The notes: generated by a model not told the origin, from the letters alone. A DNA stretch of 64,000 bases from Adenophora triphylla var. japonica (GCA_022495995.1 JAFEMH010000757.1:496001-560000), one strand, 5' to 3'. Positions 48,471 to 60,566 are shown, numbered from the stretch's first letter. A program made the numbers and translations.

Positions 48471-50801
48471 ATGTCCAACCCTAATGTTTCCGCCGCCAAC
48501 AAGGGTGTCAACGTCGCTCCGTCATCCGGAGGCAGAACCACCTCCTTGCCACCACCTCCTCAGTTAGGACCTCCGCAGACGCAACCTTCAAAGACTCCGC
48601 AAAAGGAAGGGTCCTCTTCCAATGTGGAGGCCGACATTAGGAGAATCCTGACCAAGCTGAATCAGAGGCTGGATAATCAAGATAGCAACTCAAAGCTGCT
48701 GGCCAACTCCATGATTAAGATGTGGAAGGATCAACAACTCATCGTTTTCCGGCTTGACAACATCTCACTATTGCACGCAAGGAACATCAACTTCGACACC
48801 ACCGAAGGATCTACGTTTCAGAATGAATTCGTTCCAATGAGTGGTCCATCTCAAACCCATCAAACGACACCCTTGATAATGTCGCTATCCTTGCCCGGTG
48901 ACACCTTATTGACGCCACCCTCAGCAGGATTCGCCCCGTTCATCCCATTCATTGACAACACCACTGTCACTACCACCACGGAAAGTACTGGTTTGCTGAA
49001 TATTCTGTTAAATAATAATACTTTCAATCGTATTCCTATGGCTGACCCTTTTGCAGGAAATCCATTAGCCAAGCAGATGCAGGATCTCAGGGAGCTGATA
49101 ATGAACGTGCCAGGCATAACCCCTCCAATCCAGCCGGTATCTCAGAATTGCTACAATCAGTCTCGGTTTGTCCCAGCAATTGCAAATGTCGACTTTTCAA
49201 AGCGTTGCAGTGTTCCATCCATGAAGTTATATGACGGAAGCACAGATCCAGAGGAGCATGTCGCCCATTATCAAGAGAAGATGGACATAGTGCATATCCC
49301 ACTACAATTCAGAGAGGCTTGTCTGTGCAGAGGATTTGGGTCGATCTTGGTTGGGCCAGCTCTCAAATGGTTGATTAGGCAACCCCTAGGCTCAATTGGC
49401 TCCTTCGCTCAGCTTATCAACATGTTCTATAATCATTTCTCATGCAGTCGTCGATTCGAGAAGCTGACAAGTGACCTCTACAATGTGACCCAACAGCCTA
49501 CTGAAACTCTGAAGGAATATGTCCACCGGTTCAATAGAGAAGTTCTGGAAATTCCCAATCTTGACATGTCGACAGCCACAGAAGCATTTAAAATGGGGCT
49601 GAAGAAGGATTCCCAATATTATCAAGATTTGGTGATGAATCCTTGTAAGCGGTTGGAAAAAGTCAGAAGCATGGCCCTGAGATTCATAAGGTTGGAGGAA
49701 GATGAGCTGCGAAGGTCAAAGTCTTCAGGCAAGGTGTCGACATATGACAACCCGGACAGGAAGACCGAATCATCTCACCGCAGAAACAACCGATCCAATC
49801 CTTATTCGAGTGTCAAAAAAAGTAAAATTAATTCAATCGAGGGTGAGGATAAAGATAATGATAATGTGCCTAATATTTCTGATTATTGCTTTTCTGTTGA
49901 CATTTCAGGTGTACTTTGTGCAATGGGCAACCTGGGAGACAAAGCAAGATGGCCAAAGAAGATAGAAAAGTCTACGGGATGGCGTGACAAGTCAAAGTGG
50001 TGTGCCTACCATGAGGAATTTGGGCATATCACGGAGGATTGCATCGCGCTAAGAGAGGAGATCAGCTACCTGCTCTCGAAGGGACATCTCAAGGAGTTGC
50101 TTGGATCCAGAAAGAAGAAGGCAGAGAACGCAGAAGCTCCACATGAAGTCGAGCGACCAATTTCTCCTCCAGCATCAACAAAAGTGATCAATTTCATCAG
50201 TGGCGGGTCAGAAATTGTGGCACTTTATTCTGCCGCGAAGCGACATGCCAAGGAGTCAAAGGTGGAGAAGCCAGAAAGACCATCCAGGATGTCGACATCC
50301 TGCCAGGAGCCAATCACCTTTGATGAGAGTGATCGAGATAATTTACAGGAACCCCACCATGATGGCCTAGTCATTTCCTTGCAGATAGCCAATTGCACCA
50401 TTTGGCGCATCTTGGTCGATGGGGGTAGCTCTTTCAATCTCATTATGTTAAGCACCCTTAAAGAGATAAATATCCCATAATCGGAGATCGTCAAGAAATT
50501 CTCAGTGTTGGTAGGCTTCAGTGGTGAAGTCAAAGAAACAGTGGGAGAAATAAAGCTTCCAACCTACTCAAAAGGACTCAACATAATGGAGCGGTTCTGC
50601 GTAATTGATTGTGCGACATCTTACAGTGTGATTCTTGGAAGGACATGGATTCATGGAATGAAAGCTGTACCTTCCACTTACCATCAGTGCATGAAGTTCC
50701 CAACACCTTGGGGTGTCGCTAAAATATATTGTGATCAGCAAGTGGCTAAGGAGTGTTATAAGACTTCATTGAAGGAGTCGACATCTCCTAAGCAAGCATA
50801 G
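48471..50801 (+). pseudogene. gag-pol: Tat-like gag and protease
   Basis: Start chosen at ATG 48,471 (MSNPNVSAANKG), 48 bp after the PBS. A Pro-rich head is followed by the gag core (LYDGSTDPEEHVAHY, FNREVLEIPNLDM, AFKMGLKKDSQYYQDL) and the zinc-binding CAYHEEFGHITEDC (about 50,002-50,043), the C-x2-H variant normal in Tat gag. The protease site is ILVDGGSSFNLI (about 50,409-50,444); DGGSS is usual in this group. A TAA at 50,478-50,480 interrupts; the frame picks up at 50,505 with SVILGRTWIHGMKAVPSTYH, ending at 50,801. Confidence 0.9.
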
Positions 50802-51995
50802 CAATTATAGAAAAAAGTACGTGAGGTCCTGAAAGCTAGAGAGAATGATGTGAAAGAAGTATTACTAGACCCTTCAAATCCAGACATCAAGGTACTTATT
50901 GGCAGTGATATTCCACCAGATATTGAAGAAAAACTTGTGGACCTATTAAGAAGCTGAGCGAAGAGCTTTGCATGGAAGCATGATGACATGACTGGAATCA
51001 GCAAAGATGTCATCACCCACAAGCTCAATATCGATCCCAGTTTCAAGCCAGTGCATCAGAAGCGTAGGAAGTTTGCAGAAATAAGAAACCAGATAATCAA
51101 TGATGAAGTAGAGCATTTACTTAAAGCCAACATGATACGGGAGGTAGAATATCCAAGATGGTTAGCAAACGTGGTTGTGGTCGAGAAGAAAAACGGAAAA
51201 TGGCGAGTCTGTGTCGACTTCACCGACTTGAACAAAGCCTGTCCCAAGGATCCTTTCCCATTGCCTCACATCGACTCATTGGTTGATGCCACTTCAGGTC
51301 ATGAGCTTCTCACTTTTATGGACGCATCTTCAGGATTCCAACGAATCCAGATGGAGCCATCTGATCAAGAGGACACCGCCTTCATAACACCCACAGGTAT
51401 CTATTGTTATATTGCTATGCCTTTTGGACTAAAAAATGCAGGTGCAATACATCAGAGGCTCGTGAATATGATGTTCAAAGACCAGATTGGGGAAACGATG
51501 GAGGTATATATTAACGATATGGTGGTGAAATCCAAGAAAGATGAAGATCACATAAGCCACCTATCCCATGCCTTCGACATCTTGGATTGTTTCAATATGA
51601 AACTTAATCCAGCAAAATGCAATTTCGGAATGAAGGCATGAATGTTTTTTGGCTATATGGTGACTAAAAGGGGCATTGAAGCCGCCCTAGAGCAGATTCG
51701 TGCCATCATTAACCTGTCGTCAACTCAATCCGTCAAAGACGTCCAGAGGTTGACAGGGAAGGTTGCTGCACTCACTAGGTTCATTTCCAAATCGTCTGAT
51801 CGATGCAAGCCTTTTTATGACATCTTAAGAAAGAATAAGATGTTCCAGTGGGAAGATCAGCATGAACAAGCTTTTCAAGACCTCAAAAGTTACCTGTCGA
51901 CACCTCCATTATTGGCCAAACCTCAGGAGGGCGAACACCTATTCATCTACCTAGCAGTATCAGAGAGCGCTGTAAGTGCGGTCCTAGTGAAATAA
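50802..51995 (+). pseudogene. pol: Tat-like reverse transcriptase
   Basis: After stops near 50,801 and 50,955, the RT domain is clear: FKPVHQKRRKFA, MIREVEYPRWLANVVVVEKK, WRVCVDFTDLNKACPKDPFP, LTFMDASSGFQRIQM and MPFGLKNAGAIHQR. The catalytic motif is YIND, not YIDD (Asn codon 51,513-51,515), a G-to-A change that would abolish activity. A TGA at 51,639-51,641 splits the thumb region, which continues FFGYMVTKRGIEA ... LTGKVAALTRFIS to a stop at 51,995. Confidence 0.9.
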
Positions 51996-52046
51996 CGAGA
52001 TGGCATTCATTAACCCATCTATTATATAAGTAAGACACTTTTAGAC

Positions 52047-54098
52047 GTGGAGACCAGGTATTCTCATTTACAAAAATTAATTTTGGCTTTGATAACTGCA
52101 TCTATTAAATTGAGACACTATTTCGAAACACATACTATAATTGTGCGTACTAACTATCCTATTAAGAATGTCATGAGAAAACCAGAGATGTCAGGTAGGA
52201 TGGCTAAATGGTCCGTAAAGTTAAGCACTTACGACATCAAATACGAGCCCAGAACAGCAATAAAATCTCAGGCTCTAGCTTATTTTGTGGCTGACTTTAG
52301 TCCAACCATGCAACAAGAAGTAGAGTTGGAGGTTCAGCAACTGCAAGATGATGACATCTTGAAGGTGTGGACACTTTATACAAATGGTGCTTCCAACATA
52401 AGAGGCACAGGATTTGGAGTTGTAATAAAATTGCCACAAGGGGACATAATACCACAATCCATTAGCTGCAGTTTTAAGGCCACTAATAATGAAGCAGAGT
52501 ATGAGGCATTAATTGCAGGTTTAACAGTGGCCCAGGACCTAGATATCAAGAACATCCGGGTATTTATGGATTCTTTATTAATTGTCAACCACTACAACGG
52601 GTCCTACATAGCTAAAAATGCAAAGATGACGACATATTTGGAGATTGTGAAAATCCTGGCGGCCAAATTCAAAACTTTCAGTTTGGAGCAAGTGCCACGA
52701 GAAGAAAACTCACAAGTAGATGCTCTGGCAAGCCTAGGTTCAGCCTTCAAAAGCATTTCACAGACAAGTATCCCAATTGTGCATGTCGACATCCCAGCAT
52801 TTGATCGTCTCGAGCTGTTTATCCTAGATGTTGACATCCTTCCCAGTCCAGCAGTAACCTCTTGGACAACCCCTATTATCAAATATCTCCAAGATGATAA
52901 AATCCCACCTGAAGAGAAAAACGCTCGAGTATTCAGGGTAAGATCATCTAAGTATTTACTTATTGATAAATTCTTGTTTAGGAAATCTGCTGCAGGTCAC
53001 TACTTAAGGTGTCTAGAACCAGACAGCGCCCAACAGGTTTTGAGAGAGCTGCATGAAGGGAAGTGTGGGAATCATATCGGGGGTAGAATCCTGTATGCCA
53101 AGGCTCTAAATATGGGCTATTTCTGGCCCACGATGCGGAGAGATGCTGCACAGTATGCCAAGAAATGTGATTCCTGTCAAAGGCACGACGATATCCTACA
53201 TCAACCAGCCAAATTGCTACATCCTATCCTGTCACCATGGCCATTTATGATTTGGGGAATGGATATTGTAGGGAAGTTGCCCAAGGCTCCAGGAGGAAGA
53301 GTATTTCTACTAGCCATGACAGATTATTTTTCCAAATGGGTGGAAGCTGAAGCGTACGTGCAGGTCCGAGACAAAGAAGCTATCTCTTTCATAAAAAGAA
53401 ACATATTCAGCAGGTTTGGAATACCTTCAGAGATAATATGTGACAATGGCTCCCAAATTATCAGTCGAAAAATGTAGGATTTCTTGAAAAGGTGGGGAGT
53501 CAAGATGGTGACATCTTCACCTGTTCACCCTCAAGCAAATGGACAAGTAGAATCCATCAATAAGATTATCATAAGCAATCTAAAGAGAAGACTGAACCAA
53601 AAGAAAGGGGGATGGGCAGAAGAGTTACCGTTAGTTTTATGGGCTGATAGGACGACATCTAAGAATGCCACTGGTCAGACACCCTATTTTCTGGTATTCG
53701 GGATAGATTCAGTCATCCCTGCAGAAGTTCTAGTACCTACAGCTAGATATGGTTTGTTGGCACCTGAGAATAATAGTGACATCTTGACGCAAGATTTGGA
53801 TACTGTGGACGAGCTAAGAGATATGGCTAAAATATGGATGGCAGCATATCAGCAAAGGGTAGCCAGGTCTTACAACAAAAATGTGAGGGTCAGAAGATTC
53901 TAGGTAGGTGATTTAGTCCTACGAAAAGCATTTCAAAATACAAAAGAGCTCAATGCAGGCAAGGTTGCCCCAAAATGGGAAGGCCCCTACTTGATTGATG
54001 CACAGGTCGGAAAGGGAGCATATCGTTTGTCATCCTTGGATGGCCAAATGATCCCGCGAGGTTGGAATTCCATTCACCTTAAAAGGTACTACATCTAG
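52047..54098 (+). pseudogene. pol: Tat-like RNase H and integrase
   Basis: RNase H: WTLYTNGASNIRGTGFG (first catalytic Asp is Asn, codon 52,383-52,385), TNNEAEYEALIAGL, FMDSLLIVN and QVDALASLGSA. Integrase: zinc domain with CGNHIGGRIL ... CDSCQRH, then core [23 protein letters not shown] and QANGQVESIN with D, D and E all present. A TAG at 53,475-53,477 and another at 53,901-53,903 break it. The C-terminal VGDLVLRKAF ... PKWEGPYLI ... WNSIHLKRYYI ends at 54,098. There is no chromodomain. Confidence 0.9.
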
Positions 54099-54935
54099 GC
54101 AATATTTTCCTAACCTCACCCCAAACCAGGTATGGACAGTCCTCTATTAATCTTTTTCATTTATTGAATATGAATAATCTGTCATTCCCCTCTTTTTTAT
54201 TTTTTATTACTTCAAAATAAGATGTCACTAATACGACCTGTGGAGGGGCGTCAACATAGTTGACGCCCATCTCTAATATGTCTCTGTCTTGAAAGATGTC
54301 GGCATATGAAAGTGGGGACATATCAAAGTACTCAAATCAAAGTGACAAAGAACTCTCCTCCACTAGAGACTGGCCATCTCTTCTGAAGTAAAGGTACACA
54401 ATCCCTTCTAAGGTTTAAAGAGTTAATTACCTCTTTCTAAGAATGTTAGGTTGCCACACCTTCGCCTGGAGCGCAAGATATCTCTTTAATTGAGGTGTGG
54501 GGTGGGCCTATATGAGTAAAATTATATAGCTTACCCATTGCCACTCAATTAAATGATTGATCTTAAGTTTTGTTCATATGGTTATGGCATATACGTGTCA
54601 TCTTAAAGTACCTACAGTTTTGACATTTTTTCATGTCACCTTACGAAGTTAACATATGATTATTCAGCAAAACATCATGAAAACGTATCAAATCCTGACA
54701 TACTTGAAAGTTACCAACCTATGTTTTTTCTAAAGCTACCGTAAAACATTCCCAAAGTTAAGTTGGCCTACACCAACATCCAAACAACTAAGACTAAAGC
54801 AAAGTGTTGAACCAACCCAAAACTTGAAATAAATTGTCTTTGGTCCTCATGGACTGATTACATACCAACAAAATAAATTTGTCTTTGGGTCTCCACCCAT
54901 AAATTCCTGCAAAACAAACAAATATGTTTACCTTT
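54099..54935 (+). other. Spacer after pol in Tat-like element A
   Basis: No gene is seen. It corresponds to the 62,153-63,187 spacer of element B and contains AGTTGACGCCC-type words shared with it. Confidence 0.5.
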
Positions 54936-56675
54936 TTAGTTGGCAGCTGCCTCAGATGTTGCCTTTTCAGTCTCCTCTCCAACCTCTGTTCCTTCTTTCA
55001 CCATTTCTTCCTGAGGACTGGATGACACCTCACCTTCATCCACCGGCTCCCCTGTTAATTTGGCCAGTTTTGCATACTCCTTGTTGATGTCCCAATCTTG
55101 GGATTTACCATCTTGGTGGTCCTTCATCATTTTAATCTTGCTTTGTACAACAGTCTTCGCAGCTGGAATCTTGCAAGACTTCCTCACATCATCGATCTCC
55201 TGGAGATGATCCCCCTCACTCTTGGCCAAGCTGTCCAACAGATCCTTTCCCGTCTTCTCTTGCTCCTCCAAAGTCTTCTCTTGCTTCTCCAAAGTATTCC
55301 CCTGCTCTTTCACTTTATTCTCCAACAAAGCCTTTTCCTTCCTAGCTAGAGTTGCCTCTGACTTTGACTTCTTCTTGATCATCTCATTTTCCTTCACCAA
55401 ATCTTCCAGATATCCCATCACCTATGATAAAAACAGTCGACATCAAAAGACATCATAAAACTATAAATTGGTCAAGAAATAAAGTAGATGGTGACACCTT
55501 ACCCCAGTTATAAAGTTCATGGATTTCTTCTTTATCTCTGCCATGGGCATTCCATCAAACACGTCTCCTACTTCTATCACCTCTTCTTGGGTAGCCTTCC
55601 TCTTTCTTACTCTTTATCCGATACCAGCACTATCTTCTATTGCAGGGACCTTCTTAGGAATCATTGGTGGCTTTGTCTCTATCTTAGGAGGTGAATCTCG
55701 AAACATAGCATCAATGTCATCCAGATCAAAATCTGATCCCGAAGCAACCAGTTTGGAAACTGTACCAAATATGAAGAATGTCAAGAAAAGGTATGCGTTA
55801 ATTAAGAGCAGGATAAAAACATGCTTACCTGTAGACATGATGAGAGAGGGAGATGCCCTATCTTCTTCTCGAGCAGCAAAAGGTGCTTCAACTAGGCCTT
55901 TGGGTGACCTCTTGTCTAGGGGCAATTTGAAGAATTCCTCAAGTTTTGCTAATGTGTCCTCCTCCGGTGGAAAGAGTTCTCCCAGTCAATATCTGCAAGA
56001 AAATAGAGAAAATTACAATTTCAGTCTAACTCAAAATTGGGAAATCACAAAGTCAGAAATCAAAATACCTCCCTTATTCCATTTGCTAGGTATTTCGTCT
56101 CCTCCTGCAGTTGATGCTCTATCGACAAAGAAAAACCTATTCTTCCATCCTCTATCATTTGAAGACGTCGTCGTCATTAAGGAACTTCTACCTAACCTTT
56201 TCTTAAAAAGATATCTTTTGGACCCAAATGGCTGGAAATCGTATGAGTAGGCTATCTCACTAAGCCCTAGGCTCAAGCCATTTTCCCTATTGACTTTAAT
56301 CACAAACGCGAAAATCCTCCATGCCATAGGCATTAACTGGACGTAAGCAAGCTGAGTTCTTTGGAAAAATTCAGCAATTAAAGAAGGAAAAGGGTAGCTA
56401 AACCCTAGGAGGAAGGGATATTCCAGAAAGCAAATCCATTTTTGGGAAACTAGGTCAGACCTAAGATTGACTGAGAAGGGGTGGAAGATAGCACGTTCAG
56501 GGAAGCAGCATTGTCGTTTTAATGACTCAATTTAGGCGTCACTAAATACGCATGTTTCCTCACCTGGCTTGGAGAGAAGGTTATCACATTCGAAATCCCC
56601 GAAATCAACCTCTATGGGCTCTTATGGAGAAGGCGCACTTTTCATCTTTGAAGAACTCCATCTAGTTCTACCCAT
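54936..56675 (-). pseudogene. Antisense gene of Tat-like element A (spliced, gypsy-type transposon domain)
   Basis: Read on the minus strand from ATG 56,675. Exon 1 holds a globular domain with LMPMAWRIFAFVIKVNRENG and YLFKKRLGRSS, resembling the family annotated as putative gypsy type transposon; the last exon is a heptad-rich coiled coil plus an acidic tail (EVGEETEKATSEAAAN). Introns inferred with GT-AG ends: 55,993-56,068, 55,760-55,828 and 55,422-55,502. At least two in-frame stops lie in exon 1, so this copy is broken. It aligns exon by exon with 60,567-62,152. Antisense frames between pol and the 3' LTR are known in Tat-lineage elements; function unknown. Confidence 0.75.
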
Positions 56676-56997
56676 GGTGACAAGTAAACAAAGAACGGAA
56701 ACTATGGAGTCAAGAGATGAAAAGAGAAAAGAACGAAGAAATTACCTTGCAGAGGGTGCCGTCGTGAGAAGAAGCAATTGGAAGGGTTTGGAAGCTTTTA
56801 ATTGACAAGGCGGTTGTTTAAATCCAAAGGAACTCTTTTTTTCAAAATACTAGTTTTCCAAATTAAGCTCCCCAACCGTTCACATAACTCCTCCACGTTT
56901 AATTACGGTTGTCAAATCATGCAGAAGACAGTTGGCCCTTTTGAAAAACATTTACCTCTTCGATTTCCGTGAAAGGCAAATATTTTTGGGGACAAAT

Positions 56998-57583
56998 TGT
57001 TATGGGTATTTTCAGCATTGTGACATCCTCAGTTTTTCCTGCATACCAAGATGATAACCCACTGTAAGTATTGCATAATATTTATTTATCTTATTTAATA
57101 TTATTCATTAATATTTTACAGTAAAATATAAGGAGTTAAAGACGGGATATGGCCAAGCACATCAGAGTCTCTTCAACGTTAAGGAGGGCAAAGTCTTATG
57201 GACGTTGAGAAGATAAGGGAGCATGCCGAGATTTTAGGGAATGGTTATTATCTTTATTATCTTTTTGTTATTTAAGGGGACATGGAGATTAAATGCACAC
57301 ACGGTCACTCTACATACACACTGCTTGTAAACATCTCCATTGTCTTCCAACTTGTAACTACAATTTTCATAGTGAAACGTTTAAGGTTGGAGACCTAACT
57401 CCCGGGGTTTTTTCCGAAGAGGTTGTCATCTCTAAGGTTTTCCTCGTTAACAAAATCCTTGTGTCCTTCTTTAATTTCATGTATTTGTTCCATTTGATCG
57501 AATTCCAAAGTCCCCTCCTTATTGTTTAAATCCATACACACTCTAAGTTAAGAATCGACATTATTGTTTTTTCTACCAAAACA
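56998..57583 (+). mobile_element. 3' LTR of Tat-like element A
   Basis: 586 bp partner of 47,821-48,403, directly after the PPT and followed by TSD AATCT. Confidence 0.93.
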
Positions 57584-57588
57584 AATCT

Positions 57589-58095
57589 AGATCCTGTTGA
57601 TTTCAGTTATGTCCTCAATTCGATCTAATCACCAAAGTGATCTTCAATGTAGTAAACACCTAAGTTCGGTATAAGTTACATCCAATCCGCGAATCAAAAG
57701 GTTTAGCTACTCATAGCCATGACAATCAAAACAAAGAATAAAATAAAATACATAAAAACATGGAATTGAAGTAGACAAATCCTTGATCCTATGATATGAA
57801 AAACTAAGTAAAACCTCTAATAAAAAAACTCCTAGAATCTAATAGAGCTTGACTATATATACTAGGGTAAGGAGGTGCCAAAAATTAGGAAAGAACCCCC
57901 CTCAATCCTTCTCAAATACGAAAATCTGAAGGTGCTTAAATGGGGAGAGTGCGGTTACTCCTTCTAGGGGTGCGGTCGCCCCTTTAACAATAGTAAAATT
58001 CGAGTTTCTTTCCATGGGGTGTGGTCACTGAAATTATCCGGATTCGGCTGCGCAAACCGAACATCTAGCTGCTTAGTCGGGAGGTGTCGCTGCGT
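57589..58095 (-). mobile_element. LTR-like relic interrupted by element A
   Basis: No gene. TATATATA at 57,854-57,861 with the near-palindrome GGGGTGCGGTCGCCCC (57,967-57,982) about 105 bp away on its upstream side in the minus sense. Joined to 47,390-47,820 across the AATCT TSD, it gives a continuous older sequence containing the GCAAGCGCACTAGTTAC wording seen at plant LTR ends. Family not assigned. Confidence 0.35.
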
Positions 58096-58100
58096 TTGGA

Positions 58101-58110
58101 GGAGTCGCCA
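58101..58110 (-). other. PBS remnant of LTR3
   Basis: GGAGTCGCCA on the plus strand is TGGCGACTCC in the minus sense, as after LTR1 and LTR2. Confidence 0.55.
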
Positions 58111-58440
58111 CCCCGTTTTGATATAGCCCAGAAATTGAGAAAAGGCTTTGTTCGGTTTTAAAAGTTGTTGTGTGATGATATTTTGAGTTCGGAGGTCAGG
58201 TTACGCCTCGGAAAGAGAATAGAGAATAGTAGAGCTCACCCGAGTCGCCTCGTATACACGAGTCTTTCGATATCCCTCTTTCTTTAAAATTTGTGTGTGT
58301 GGGTGCGTGTGCTTTTAAAAATACATTTTGTAAATGATGTCTGCATTGTATGCTATGTATTTAAGTATTGAAATGAATTGAAATAGTATTGGAAGGAGGC
58401 CTTACCAATGTTGGTTCGTGTCTATCTTCCACTGGGGAGT

Positions 58441-58970
58441 GTTTTGATTGAGTGTGAATAGTGCTCCGGGACGGACCGTAATGTGAATAGTGCTTCGGGA
58501 CGGACCGGAATGTGAATAGTGCTTTGGGACGAACCGGGATGGATAGGGATTGCCTCAGGGTGGACCGGTTTCTGCGGACAGAGGTTCGGTATGATTTAGG
58601 ATGTACCGGTGTCTGCGGACAGAGCTTTGGCGTGCCTTGGGATTGCTAGGTGGATTCGGGTAGAGGTTCGGCGTGCTTCAGGATTGCTAGGTGGATTCGG
58701 GCAGAGGTTCGGCATGCCTCGGGATTGTTAGGTGGATTCGGGAAGAGGTTCGGCGTGCCACGGGATTTCTAGGTGGATTCGGGCAGAGTTTCGGCGTGCC
58801 TCGGGATTGCTAGGTGGATTCAGGCAGAGGTTCAGCGTGCCTCGGGATTGCTAGGTGGATTCGGGCAGAGGTTTGGTGTGCCTCGGGATTGCTAGGTGGA
58901 TTCGGGCAGAGGTTCGGCGTGCCTTGGGATTGCTAGGTGGATTCGGGCAGAGGTTCGGCGTGCGTCGGGA
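58441..58970. repeat. Tandem repeats inside LTR3 (29 bp x 3, 41 bp x 8)
   Basis: GTGAATAGTGCTTCGGGACG units repeat at 29-bp spacing around 58,457-58,540. GGATTGCTAGGTGGATTCGG units repeat every 41 bp at about 58,640, 58,681, 58,722, 58,763, 58,804, 58,845, 58,886 and 58,927. Confidence 0.9.
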
Positions 58971-59190
58971 TGCCTCGGGATTTGCCGACAAGGCTTCGGG
59001 ATGCTTCGAGATGGATCGGAATGGCTCGGGATGGACCGACAGGGCTTCGAGATGCTTCAGGAGTGCCTCGGGATGGCTTGGGAGCGCCTCAAGATGGTTC
59101 GGGAGCGTCTAAGGACGGCTTGGAGAGCTCCCAGCTTGCTGGGGGAAGGAGGAGAGAAGGGAGGAGTGAAAATATGAGAGGGGAGCCCTC

Positions 59191-59198
59191 TATTTATA
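59191..59198 (-). promoter_or_regulatory. TATA box of LTR3
   Basis: Minus-strand GCCTATAAATAGAG. A 12-bp perfect palindrome starts 22 bp upstream in the same sense. Confidence 0.65.
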
Positions 59199-59524
59199 GG
59201 CCCAAGAAAATTGCAAAGTGGTCCGCGCGGACACTTTTGCAATCCCAATTTTTTGGTTTTTCGGGATTTGAGGGAATCTGGCGGACTTTAAGAGGATTTT
59301 GCAATTATGATTTTCATCCTGCAAAAGTGTCCACACGGACACTTCTGCAGGTTGACTATTTTATTATTTTTTGTAATTGCAAGCTAGTTCTTGTCGAGAG
59401 CTTTCCAACCATATATGGCACGTCTCAATCAGAGTTCGTATGAAGGAGTTATGACCTCCGTAAGTTCGCCCTTGGTTTTTTCCCTATGCTTGGATGGAGA
59501 GCAGTCCGGATTTGGGTACCTACA

Positions 59525-59697
59525 GAAGCCCCTCGGCGACGTCACTTACGAAGGATGTGGGGTCGTCGAAAAACATAAGAATCCCGATCTGGACCGCTCA
59601 TCGGGAGGGAAGAGATAAGTGACCAGGTTCGTCGTACGGCTGGACCCTTGGATAGGATTTCTACGTATCCCTGAGTGGGAATCAAGCCAATTGTAGT
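59525..59697 (-). other. 3' internal end of the LTR3 element, cut by Tat-like element B
   Basis: Contains the PPT next to LTR3 and the GATACGTAGAAATC wording matching 1313-1326. It stops at the LTR edge of element B, so B probably inserted into the LTR3 element. The far side lies outside the window, so the TSD cannot be checked (left five bases GTAGT). Confidence 0.5.
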
Positions 59698-60274
59698 TGT
59701 TTTGATAAAAAACAATCAACAATAAGGAAATTCAAAATAAAGTTGAGGAAGGTGCCATGGAATATAACCGGTGTGACAATGAAACTAGGATGGCTCGATC
59801 ATGTAACGAGGAAAACCCTTGAGATAACTATCTTGCCGGCACAAAACCTCGGGAGGTGATTATGAGCACCTACCTTCCCAAACAATAGTATTAATCTTTC
59901 TGAGTTACAAAATATGAAGCTATGGCGGATTACAATGTGTTTGTGAGCTGTGTGTGAGTAATGCGTGTGTATGTAATGTGTTCCAGCCATAAGCTTTTAA
60001 ATAGAAAAAATAACGGAAGATAACTTAAACCCTAACAAACTTCCCTAGAATCTCGGCCTTGTTATCTCTATCTTGACTTGGTCTCTTCAACCGTTGAAAT
60101 GAGTCCATGGAATATATTTTTCCCACGTTCTTTTATACCTGTAATTAAATATAACATAAATAAATAAATAATGAATTATTTATCTAAGTAAATTTTACCT
60201 TGTCCACGGGTGTGAAGATGACGACATGCTGGCAACTTATTCAAGATGTAGCAATCCTGAATTTACCCACAACA
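59698..60274 (-). mobile_element. 3' LTR of Tat-like element B
   Basis: 577 bp. In the minus sense it starts TGTTGTGGGTAAATTCAGG and ends ATCAAAACA, equivalent to TGTTATGGGTATTTTCAG...CCAAAACA of element A. A TATTTAAAAG stretch (minus, about 59,995-60,004) is the likely TATA box. Confidence 0.8.
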
Positions 60275-60566
60275 ATTGTCCCCAAAAACTGTCTTTAAAA
60301 GAATTTAAAAGGACGGTTTTTTCTACTTCCTTCTAGAAGCTTGGACAGTTAATTAACTCGGAGAGTGACGTGGCAGTTGAGGGGTTTAATCCCACTTAAT
60401 TAGCGTAACTACCAAGGATCTAGGATTTTTAACCGAGTTTATTTCACTTTCTTCTCCACTTTTCCAATCGTTTTCATCCATCTCCTTCTTCACAGCGGTG
60501 ATTTCTTCTTCAAGGTAAAATCTTTCCCTTTCTTTTTCCCCTTTTTTGCTTTTTTTTTTTGAAAAA

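Larger units (their letters stand above)
47821..57583 (+). mobile_element. Complete Tat-like Ty3-gypsy element A
   Basis: LTRs 47,821-48,403 (583 bp) and 56,998-57,583 (586 bp), TGTTATGGGT...CCAAAACA, only about 3% different by eye. TSD AATCT (47,816-47,820 and 57,584-57,588). PBS TGGCGCCCACCGAGGGG at 48,407-48,423. PPT in TTTTTGGGGACAAAT at about 56,983-56,997. Order gag, protease, RT, RNase H, integrase (to 54,098), then about 2.9 kb with an antisense gene. Length 9.76 kb. Broken by several stops and by loss of RT and RNase H aspartates. Confidence 0.95.
58111..59524 (-). mobile_element. LTR3 of a gypsy-type (Tat/Ogre-like) element, minus strand
   Basis: About 1.41 kb. In the minus sense it starts TGTAGGTACCCAAATCC after a GCCGAGGGGCTTC PPT, matching the LTR2 start TGTAAGTACGCAAATCC, and ends before TGGCGACTCC. 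The minus-strand TATA box is at 59,191-59,198. Two CG-rich palindromes lie upstream of it (59,221-59,232 and 59,318-59,351). Its interior carries 41-bp and 29-bp tandem repeats. Frames across the repeats (Trp/Gly/Arg-rich) are artefacts. Confidence 0.75.

Noticed and set aside
58855..59443. Three overlapping Gly/Trp/Arg-rich frames of 85-168 codons
   Set aside because: They are the three phases of the 41-bp tandem repeat in LTR3, without start context or domain.
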